Shown piece after piece: positions 1 through 11,700 of a DNA stretch of 64,000 nt. The stretch's first letter is position 1. Every line of letters begins with the position of its first letter. The DNA is from Pristionchus mayeri. Lineage: Eukaryota; Nematoda; Chromadorea; Rhabditida; Neodiplogasteridae. The notes under the pieces were generated by a model, which was given only the letters and a program-made list of their open reading frames with translations, was not told the origin of the DNA and searched no databases. The DNA is taken from assembly GCA_036245805.1 (NCBI GenBank), contig BTRK01000001.1, forward strand, positions 7,440,001-7,504,000, written 5' to 3'. Position numbers and translations under genes: made by a program.

Positions 1-16
1 ACCTAGTTCATATATT

Positions 17-2760
17 TCATGCAATACTTTTCGTTTCTACAGCAGCAGAATCTACAACGAACTGGGCGCCGGCTCTGGCCTCTGGCAGTGCGAACCTCGC
101 GAAGGCGTTGTTGACGGAGACGAGAGCGTTGCCGTCGATCGAATTCGAGCCAGTGAACTTGTCGAGAAGCGGCTGAGATGTACATAAATATTACAATATT
201 CATTATTCAGAAAGTGTCTATCCAATTAAAGAAACTTTTATCTTGTGCTATGCAAGCTGCATTTTCCCGTGTACAGATTTTAAAAATATTCTTTGCATGA
301 TTGATACGATATAAAAAAAGAACAACAGTTGGCATCAGTGAAAACCGATCAATTGAAAATTATACTGATTCAATAATCAACAATATTGATCTTGGGTAAC
401 TAGCGACCCGCATCCCTATTCCACTCTGATTGTTGCATCTCAGGATAGAAAATTGTAAACACAAGTTCTCACCTTATTAGGGAATCCTCCTATAACCACT
501 CCCTGCACCGTTGCCTTCGCTCTGACTGCTGCAGCAGCATCTGACGGGTCGTCGCAGCAGTTGATCGCCTGCCCGTCTTGGTATCTTAATTTTGGTTATT
601 AATCAATTAAAATTAGATTAAACTTTTTTCAATGAAATTATATTTTTATCACAAAATTGCCATGCAGATGCGCTTGTATTGGTACCTTAATATACACAAT
701 TGACTGTACAATGACGCTTTACCTTGTGCATGAAGGATAACTTGCTTTTTATTGTAGTTTTTAGTGGAAAAGTTAAAAGAAATCAGGATCACATGACAAT
801 CTTCACGCAGCGGTGAAACTCAACGCATTGCAATCACTTGACCAATATTGAGATTCGATTCGAATGCGTTTCACAGAGATGACTTTTCCAGATTATACTA
901 TTCAAATTGCTTAAAGGAGGCATGACATGATGCAACAAATAAATTAATCAATCAATAAACTGACTCTCCTCTGGCCATGAATATGACCATCTGATCGTTG
1001 CCCGAGTCGTTCTCGTCCAGCAGCTTGCGAGTCGTCTCCATTGCGCTGAAACGATCATTTTTGCACAATTTTCTATATTTTTTTAATGAACCAAAATCAG
1101 GAACCATTGAACTGCAATTCGATTGTGCTTTTTCGGACTATTTCGTGAGAAGTCTCAAATGAGATGCAAAGTTCAATGATTGCAATTTAAAATATTTTCA
1201 TCGGTTTATTCATGTCCATATTAACTCATACAATTGTATTGTATAGTAATCTGATATCGATCAGGTGTCGGGCATTTTTTACTTTGAAATTCAAAAATGT
1301 TGCTTACAGTTTGACATCGGATGCTCCTCCCAGGATGTAGTGCCGCTTCATCGTTGCGTTGATGGCTACTGCTGCGTCGTCGAGCTAAAATCTTGAATCT
1401 TTACTATTTTCAAATTCGAATGGCTTAGCTAATGTCTAGCTTCAGTCCATTCTGTCTAATATTGTACCGGCAATGTACTCAATGGAGATACGCATTTATG
1501 GCAAAGCCATCCAATCTCTGATTTCTTCCCCACAGTTCACCATAGATGTAAACATGAACCACGAGCCTACTTTGCAAGAAGAAGAGGCTACCGAAACCTT
1601 AATGGCCTACCTGTGAGTACAGTACTCCGCTCCGCTCGTACTCGCTGAGCTGCAGACCTTGAGGCGCAGAGAAGAACACGAGAGATACACGAGCCTGATT
1701 ATCGATTTATATTTATATTTTAAGATTCAAAAATTCCACCCGGACTTGCTATGTTTCATTGTATATTCTTAGGTATTAGTCACACGGAGCTTGTAGTGTT
1801 TTCATCACCTTGTTTTGGAAAATAATATAACATTATTTCTTTGTCCGTTCAAGCTGATGTCGGTATGGATTCATATCACACCATTCACCTAAGAATCGAG
1901 CTAAATTGCTCTTTTCTCGGATTTAATCAAACAGTAGTTGCTGAGGTTTTTTGAGGATTGATTAGGCCATTGTACTTCAGATGGATCCTGAGAATCTCAT
2001 TTTCCTTCAATCATTCTGAAGGTTCTGGTACAGGGTCATTGGTTGAATTTCACGAGTTCTAGTTTGTACACATTGATAGAGCTCAAAAAATTAGCTGGGG
2101 TCATTCGGAGTACAATTTTCACCAACCGTGCAGGATAATCGAGAAAACAAGGTTGAAATCGGGCACCTGATCCATCGACCCGGCACCAGAACCTTTAGAA
2201 TGAGGGTACAGCAATTAGATGTCGGGCATTTGTTTAGGGCCAAAACCTCGATTTGGTCAATTCCGCCAAATCCGGCATTGAGCTCGACTCTTAGGTGAAT
2301 GGCGTGATATTATCTGAAGCAGCTCTGATAACCCAACCCACTCCTACCTAGAGTGCAAAATACCGGTAATCATCTCTTCATTCGATACACTCTCTCGCAG
2401 ATCGCGCGGAAAGCTACTTGAGAAAGATCAAAGATCACCTTGAAAGGCCCGAAGCTCTGGCGGAAGTGGTTGATCGTGCTGGCCACTGCGGCTTTTTGCT
2501 GCAATTTAAAGAATATTAGTAATCATTGATCTCATTTTTATCTTGTCTGACTATTATTAGTAGTTGTTTAGCTTTCATTATTTATCCCAGAAATATTGTA
2601 TTATCTAACTACAACACTTGAGTGGATCTGGCAAAAGCAAAATTAGCATGATATTGTATCTTTAATTTGTTCCCTTCTCTCACCACATCGACATTCTCCG
2701 CCAGTTCCGACTCGGAGACCTCGATGACGAATGTGAGATCGACGCCGCAGACGTCCTCGC
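17..2760 (-). other. VWA domain 3 (altered MIDAS)
   Basis: Exons 2684-2760, 2439-2498, 1611-1694, 1308-1384, 965-1045, 473 to about 573, and 17-172. The first strand reads LTFVIEVSES, with Glu in place of the first MIDAS Asp. Later strands are ARVSLVFFS, ILGGASDVKL, MVIFMARG and VVIGGFPN. The junction between 965 and about 573 is not phase-consistent with canonical sites, so a small exon or an unusual splice site is likely there. Confidence 0.75.
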
Positions 2761-5700
2761 CTAAGAAATAAATCATTTGCCAATAGTGGTAAGCTACCGT
2801 ATCTAACTAGTCGATCGCGGATAAATTAAATCAGTTCTCGGTGTTCCTTTTATCCCTACCGTACCCTTGCAGTGTACTGTCCTTCCGGCATACTGTACTG
2901 CCTCCGCAATTCCTTCGGGCTTCTCTTCGATACTCTTCATGTTGAAGTAGGAGGACTGCACCGCAGAGTCGAGGGTACCGAACTGAATAGAGCACAATCC
3001 AATGTTGATCCATTGGATCGTTATGTAGATATACTTTTGGTTCAATAGTTGGACCTAAGCATTCTAAGTATTTAACGATTCCTACAGAAATATAATAATT
3101 GAAATGTACTTCAGAACATCGGGAGTACAAATTGAAAAACAAACTACTCACCCCGATGACCTCCTTCGTCAGCCTCTGTCCGTCCTGCGTGGCGTTCAGA
3201 CCGATCGCGATGATCTAAAGGAGGAGAAGAGTTCGAAATTCGAGTGAACGTCTCTTCATTTTCCGATTGTGCTTGCAATGAAGACATGATTACCCACATT
3301 TGCCACTCTAGGGAAAATGAGGTCAACGATAAGGGATACCAGCTCTCACCTAGCAATACGATGAACTAAATTGTGCGATGAATCGGTCATTACTAGCAGT
3401 GAAGAGGGACCACAAATCAGCAGTTTTATAAATATTTGCGAAATTATCATCGTGAGATTACCGAGATTGTGATTGAAATACTGATAAATATCATGCTTTT
3501 GCATGTCATTTTAAAGCTTCGCAATAAATCTTTATTATGCGTGCTCTCACCGATCAGAGAGGCGAGAAAGCACGGCAATAGGTCGGATGAGAACTATTTT
3601 GTAACGTCGCCTTTGATAGGTCAAAGGCGGCATGACGCAATAGTTATTATCCGAACTAGTGCCGACAGCACACAAAATGGATAATCATTACTTGCGAAGT
3701 CATCACTAGTCATACATGCATTCAATTCGGCTTGTTGTTCGATGGATTTTTTTCAGATATTTTGCACTTTTCGTTCAAGGTCAAGACCGCATTGGCATTC
3801 TAAATTCTCCGATCCTGTATGTAGAACTTGAAACATACCTAATCATCAAAAATGTGATTTGAAAAACATAGTTTTCTGATTTTCTATAATTTCTCCCCTG
3901 TTTCCACAGCATGGTGAGGTTGAAGTTTTCATGTTGGAGTGTGGTTTCTCATAACCAGTATTTAATTAGGTTGGCTGTGCAATGGCACTTTTTTCAGATA
4001 TTTATTTGTTTTCTACTAAAAAAAGGCAGGTGCACCATTGGCATTCTAAAATATCCGACTCTTTACGCGCGACTTGAAACACAAATTTCACAAAAATATT
4101 TTTTTGGAAAAATGTGTTCTTCACAGCATGTCAAAGTGGATGAAAAGGTTCATTTGAATGGCGGACGAGGACGTCGTTGTTTTCCCCCCACTCCCTTCCC
4201 AATCATTATTCCCTCCATCCCCAACGACCGGTTGCTTCCCAAATCCGAGAAATCTTAAAATGTTTCCGTGAAACGTAACTATTTTGAAAATTTAGGACGC
4301 CAATATTTATGTATGATTTAAAGCAGATGCTTGAATAATGACAATTTTGATCGTATGACTCCCTAAGATATGCAAAATTATTTTTTAAAAGATTTATTTT
4401 TGAAGAAAACAGTCGTATTTGACCTAAACGCTAAGATGCCGCTATTCCTAGGCAATTTGTTTATGGGTGAATCACATAGATCGATAGAGAATGAATGTAT
4501 CGGTCAAGGGTTCCTAGCGGGCCGATTTTTCAATTTCGATTTAGGTTTTCAGTAGCTCTATTTTTCCCGAAGCTCTATGCAGAAAAAACGTGAAAAACGG
4601 CCGTTTTTGGCATAAACGGGAACATGCCGCTATTCGTAGGCAATTAAATTTGGGGCAAATTACATAGATCGATAGAGAATGTGTCGGTCAAGGGTTCGTA
4701 GCGGGCCGATTTTTCATTTTTGATCTAGATTTCCAGTTTGCCTAAGGTCTATGGAGAAAATATTTACTTTAAAATTGAAAACTGGATATGCTTCACAACA
4801 AATATTTTATTTTTCTCACATCGTTTGGTGAGAAATCGTTAGAATACGTCCGCCGCAATTTTCCCCATTCTCCCATTCTGACAGGCTGTGTTCTTATCTG
4901 CCGTGATTTCTTGATTTTGCGAGAGGGAAAAGTTTCTGTGTTGAAAGGCGACATCTCACAACGAAGCCATAGTAATTTTGTTTACTTTATTTTTGAATTA
5001 GATAGCTATAGTTCAAAGAGCAGACCTGCGTCTGGTAGGTCGTCCTCAGATCTCGCGCTATCCCTACCACCTTCTCGACAGTTCCGTTACCATTGGCGCT
5101 GAAAGAGAGATCACATCTAGATTTCTCGAATAGTTGAGGATTGACTTGATAGCGATTGCGAGAAATGATAAACAACTATTTTTTTCCGTAATATTGTCAG
5201 AAATTCTGATAACATCACGCTTTTGTGCCATTTCCTAACAGTTCAAATGGACTATGGGCACAAAAGGGCCCGAAAGTGCTAAGAGAAGCCAAATATCAAA
5301 GATCAAAGACCATCATCCTCTCACCCGTCGCTCATGAACACGATGACAGTCCTCACGTCGTCCTTCGTCGCCCTACTCGTCGCCCCCTTGATGATGGAGC
5401 GAGCGGCGTCGAAGCCACTGAGAGATTATCTTTTTTTTGTTTTTTTGACTATCGATTTTAAGAGCATTATTCATTTTACAGTTACTGAAAAAGATTGTTA
5501 ATTTTATCAGCACTGCGATGAAGGTCAAGATCAGATTTACGATGTCGATGCGATTACGTAATTGCGATGAAACATAACTTGTCAGATTGTGCGAAGTAGA
5601 AGTTGGGAAAATGTGGACATGTGACTATTTCAATTATTTGTTTCGGTAAAAATTAATAGAAAAAAAGAGAAAAAACTTACAGCTCGAAATATGTTGCTCC

Positions 5701-8700
5701 AGTCTGCTCTCTTACGCTGTTGAGCGACTCGGCAAAGGTCGCCTGCAAAATGGACTGGTTAATTAGCTAATCAAGCATTATGAGCGTACTACGATTAAGT
5801 GATTCATTTTATCATTGGCAGCAATTCGTAGTCCCCTCTTCATTCTACACCCTCCCCTCTCTCGCATGACACATGATCTCATTTTTTTGAACTCTAGTTC
5901 ACGGAGACGCTGGCTTTATGCCAAGAAAAAAACGTGAAAATCTTCTTTCCTTTGGCAGGAATCGATGAGTGGAGAATACGAGTGCGGAATTGAAGGTAAC
6001 GAGGGCGAAACGACTGAAAGATCAATTTAACGGTTCAATCCAATTTGTACATTTCAGGTAATTGTGAACGTTTAAACCATTTTTGTGCTACTATAAACAT
6101 ACCATAAACATCAATTCTATCGAAAATTATGCAGCGTGTGCGTATTATTTGCATTTTGGTATTTACAATAATAAACTCACGAGCTATTGTGGTTGTCGTA
6201 GTAGTGGTCGGTGAGCGATCGAACCATGTCCATCGAAATCTGTAATAAGCAAAATGAACTCCAGCCAACCGGATTCGAACCAGTGACCTAAGGATCTACA
6301 GTCCTCCGCTCTACCAACTGAGCTATGGCTGGTGATGGAAACTATTTGCAGCCGTAGCGATTTCTCCCCTTGCTTTTAATTTATAATTGAATAACGCACG
6401 AACTCTTTAGCCCATTCTACTCCAACATCTCATTGCATCGTATTATTTTGGCTAAGCAGTTTACTCATCCCCGTGACAATTAGATTGCTGATCGCTAGAT
6501 TTTCACATATTACCGAGGAAATAGCGACCAAACAAACTAAAAATTATTGATTCGTATGATCTTTGATCCATCGTCACCCACATGGTATCCGTAGTCGAGC
6601 ATACTCTGCGATTCGTCGACCAGGAAGAGAACATCGAGGGCACACGCATGCGCTGCAATTTACTCAATATTCCACTCTTTAAGCTCCTACAATCGTGGTT
6701 TATTGAAAGCAGTACATTCGACGAAATGAAACTGCTATGACTGTAAAAATAGTCTCCTCGTTCACTTATGACCTATTCACAGTCGACAAAAGCTGAAGGG
6801 TCACACTCTTCATTTACTGAACTCTCTCTCCGGTCGACCGGTCGAGAGAGTTCGGGAAATGAAGAGAGTGGCCCCTCAGCTTTTTCGACGATGAAACCAG
6901 GTTTTTCTCATGGTGCATGATCTGGGCGTCGACAAATAGTGATGCATGCACTCACCCCTCTTCCTCTCTGGCCAAGGAGTCGGTGGGTACTCAGTGGGCG
7001 GGGACTCGGTGGTGATGAGATGGGGCGGAGTCGGAGAGGTGGGCACCGTGGGCTGTGGTGTGGGCAGACGGGCTGCATGAGTTCAATTAAATTTATAAGG
7101 TTGTTGCAAAAGTCTTGCGGTTTTTTGTGTCCGTACTTTGAACTATCATAATTATTTTGTCACAAATCACAATGACTAACAAACATAGCAGTGTTTAGAG
7201 ATATGCTTGTACTTTACTTGCATACATTTCAATGAATCCGATATCGCGATCAACGCGATAAATTATGATAAACCCAATTGCAATTGATTCTCAAAATTTT
7301 GCATTAAATGTATTTCACTGGATATTTTTTGGCAAAATTCACGAAACCTGCTTATACTGATGTCTGGGAAGTACCAGTTATACCCTTTCAGAAAATATGT
7401 TTCAACTGTTTCTCTATTAAGATTGGACCGAATTACATGCTATTGAAAATATGCTGTCGATTCTGGTTACATGAAACTTGTTCGGATTTTTTGCATCGAA
7501 GAAAAAGCTTATAGGCTCCATTATGAGTATGCTATATTCACCCACCACGAGGCTTCATACACAGAAAAAAATATTGGCGCCTGCATCTTTCTCGTTTCAG
7601 AAAATTTGAATTTCTTATTTTTCAAAAATATGCGAAATCAACATAAAAATGCAAAATGTAGTCATTTACAGATCAATGTATTCCTCGGAAGGATGTAACT
7701 TCCATCATCCATGAGAAAAATTATGTATAGGGTAAAGATGGGAGCTTCATATAACAACCAGGAATTGAGCATTCATGCTTCATAGGAAACAGAATATTGA
7801 GAAATGTGTCGTTTTCGATGGATTTTTTTTCTAAATTTTAACTTTGTCCTGTTCTCGCCTCCCCGATTGGACAATGCTGATAGGGTGCGCATATAAAAGA
7901 GTATACAAGGCCTCATTAGTAATCAATATTCGGAAGTTCACCAGTCAAACTAAAAGGAAGGAAAACTATCAAAAAACCGCAAGACTTTTGCAACAACCTA
8001 ATAAATAACAAAAAATAGTATTGTCGATTATCAATTGCTCACCAATAAGATCTATTTGGTAGATTTTTATTACAATAGAAGAGAGGAAACGATTGGATAT
8101 TCGAGATAATATTTCATATTATGAATTATGTGAAACACACGTGATTTGGAGTGATTTATTCATTGGATGCTTCTTCTTTACTACTTTTGAAAAAAATGTT
8201 TAAATATTTAAGTAATTAATTGATCACCATCACAGATCCAGTGGTCGATCTGGGCGACAACAGTGGGGTTGGTAATCCATTCGAATGAGGGAATCACGTA
8301 GTAGTGAGTGCCGTCGGAGATCGCCTGAGAGAACAGATATCAAATCTGAGAGAACACAGATCAATGATTTATCTTGGTTTTGCATACACCATTTGTAATT
8401 TGCTTTCATTGTTTTGTTATCGGAAATTATCGCGCAGTAGCCTGTTACCCTTCCCGGTCGGATCCGATCCGACTCTTTACAAATGTTTCCCTCTGTAGTT
8501 ACATGAGAAAAAACAAAAACATTCCATGATCGATGATAGCGCCGTCCCCTACCTGACATCGTTGAAAGAGAACCCTTTTTGAAATCTGATATATCAGTGT
8601 CATCACGATATGATTCAACTCACACTCTGCAGTCGCGCCTTCACCGAGTCCGCAATACCCACTTGCAGGGCGGAGATGACGAAATAGTGCTGGTGCTTGA

Positions 8701-11700
8701 GGGCATCCGCCAGTTGAGCGACTGCACCGTCCTTCGTAGCGTCACTGGAAGAGATCAAGGAGCAATATTTGAATAATTCCTATCATTATTTTATATTTGT
8801 ACCACTGAACTGAAAATAGCGGGAAAATTGAATAAACATTGCTTCACAACATCCTTAGAATAAGGTCGGTAATTTCATAAATCACTATTCTAGGTATCCT
8901 TGTTTTTTTTATTTCTTGATTATACAAAGTATTTGTAGTAGCTTAGTTGAGTATGAAAAAAAGAAGCGTGTAAAGGAAGATGGAAGGTCAAAGACCAAGC
9001 TCACATCGAGTCGAGAATCATGATCATGGAGCGGGCCTGGTTGGGCGGAATGACGGGCGCGATGTTGCGCAGAACGAACTCCATTCCGCTGAAGAGTTCA
9101 AGGATAAGGTCGATATTATCTAGGCATGACTTCGTGGAAATGGCATCTCATTCTACGCTTTGGGACAATGTGTATAATGAGACCATTTCCCACGAAGTTG
9201 TCCCCCTACTATAATCTTACAGCAAGCAATGCCAAAATGGATCTCTGCTCGTGTTAATTCCGAACGTTGGTCATCATTATTGATATTATAGATTGCAAAA
9301 AAGCTATTGTATCAAAACGAGAATACGCAATTCACAAATAGTCAAATATCAACTCGCTACTCACTTCGCCAGCGTGTGACCGGGCGCATTCGTCGGGTTA
9401 ACATTGGCAGGTGTCAACTGGGCGATGAGAGTAGACCAGCAGGTAGAGTCAGTGCACGGATTGCCGAGGGATTTGACCTACAAAAAGTAAGCGAAAAATA
9501 GTGATTTTATTTCATTATGTGTTATGTTTCACTGAACATATTTCCCTAAAACTATTGGCGAGGCTGCAATATTGGGTTAGCTTACGGTGGAAAAAAACTC
9601 AAATACTCTTTACAACGGATGTGTATAATTAGTGTTTATTGTCTCAAATTCAAATACCTTGTCCCCCACGAAGGTCACAATCTGGAACGTGACTCCATCG
9701 GGCCAGGGAGTGCCATCCACGGGAAGGTGGACGGAGAAGGGGAGCAGGGAGAGGATCGAGGAGATCTGAAGGGTATATATTTTTTCATCTGCTAATGCGA
9801 ACGTTGCCCTTGCTTCTTCGAAAACTTGCGTAACAATCTGTAATATTGAAAAAAATACTGAATTTTGTTTTTTTTTTCGGGGGGGGGGGGTGACAAAAGA
9901 GCAACCGACGAAAGAGCAACGGGGCGCCGTTCGCTGGGGAGTCGAAGAATGAACTTGGGAGTTGTTGCATTGTCACTAGTATGCTCACCACTACACTACC
10001 CTGTTTAGATCCTGTAGCTACGCGATCATGAGTTTTACTCCAAATCTATGTATAGGGGGTTCATGGTCTAAAATTTAGAATTTGGGCGGAAATTGATAGA
10101 TATTCCAACTTCAAATACCGTAGCCACTCAATATTACATTACCCCAGAATCTACTGTAACCGAGTATCATGGGTATCGACTGGTTACGATATTTGAAGCT
10201 TGTCTAGCCATCAATTTCCGCCCAAATTCTCAATTTTAGACCATGAACCCCTGTACATAGATATGGAGTGAAACTCAAGATCGCATAGCTACGGGATCTA
10301 AACAGGGTGGTGTAGTGGTGAGTGACACTGCAACAACTCCCAAGTGGCTAGCTCGAATCTCCAGCGAACGGCGCCCCGTTGCTCTTTTGTCGGTTGCTCT
10401 TTTGTCACCCCCCCCCCCTTTTTTCAGGTCAAACATTTCTTCCCAACTCTGCCAACCATACTTTTCCGTATCCATGTTGAAGTTTGGAGTCTGTGAATAA
10501 AATATTTTAAAAATATACATTCGCCAATTTCTCTTCGAGTGTTCCGACTGTTGGATGGGCGACGTCGATTAGGAATACGGTGGCGACTTGACGAGAACCG
10601 ACATCACAGGTCACTGAAAAGAAACCCTTTTGAAATTAATTCAGCAACTGTACAGAGAATCAACTCTGTAGTGTGCGAAATTTGGACACTACGTCGGATG
10701 AGCACTATGACGTCAGCCGACTTTGACATATCAAATACGGCATGACGTCATAGGTCTAAACTGACGTAATTCCGAAGTTAGGGTTTCTTTCGTGGGAAAC
10801 GGTCTCGTCATTGTGCACAATCGCTCTGACCGATGAGAGACTCTGGTTTCTCCCAACCAGTTGCTGGGTAACCCGCCAACGACGGCACAAAGGCACTACA
10901 CCGGATGAGAACCCACTGGACCCTTCTGTAGGACTTTCGCAGACGCATTTTTGACACTTGGGGCACCTACTGTGAACACACTGGAGAAGGGTACTTTTTT
11001 GGTTCTCATCCGACCTAGTGCTGCCAACAACTGGTCATGACACTGGCTATCAACTGGTTAGCCTAAGCCCACTCTAACTGGTTAAAAAAATTTTAAAAAT
11101 AGCTAACAACTGGTTAGCCAGTTAGAGTGGGCGGAGCTTAGAATAACCAGTTGCTGATCAATGCCTTGCAATGTTGTTTGCGGGTTCCACAGCGACTGTT
11201 TGGCCCTACTTGACATCTTACCTCCCTCCGGCAGCTCGTGAGGACCTGGCGGTGGGCGCGTTGCGTTGCCCTCCCCAATGCCTGTGTTTTGGTAGAATTT
11301 GAGTTGTACTTGTAGCATCCTCAGAACGCGATACCGCATGATATTTGATTTCACAATACAAGCCGCTCTTTATTCTGAGCTTTCTCTCGCCTTTTAGAGA
11401 GAGAGACGAGAGAAAAAAAACATTGAATCTACATGGAACATATCAAAAGTATCTACATAGAGCATCTGCATCTACACAGAAGCATCTACATTGTAGATGC
11501 GTCATTTATGATTGACAATCGGATAGGTTTCACAGATTAGGTTGACTAGCTCGCGCAGGGTTTTCGATGATTTCCGTGCGTTGCAAATTCCACTCTATCC
11601 TAATGCGCAAACAGAAACCCTACGAATTAGGAAAATGCATAATATGAAAGCCAAACTAATGAGTCAATACCTGGCCCAGTACCTGGCGGCGTCACGGGCC

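Larger units (their letters stand above)
2865..6652 (-). other. VWA domain 2 (intact MIDAS)
   Basis: Exons 6582-6652, 6181-6239, 5980-6013, 5681-5742, 5325-5417, 5026-5098, 3152-3214 and 2865-2982 join with matching phases. The MIDAS strand is VLFLVDESQS, a proper DxSxS. It is followed by a helix (ISMDMVRSLTDHYY), RFALVTFNSAL, a TGATYFEL turn in the place of the usual TGGT, VRTVIVFMSDG and IIAIGLN. All the canonical strands of a VWA fold can be seen. This is the only one of the three domains with an unaltered metal-site motif. Confidence 0.85.
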
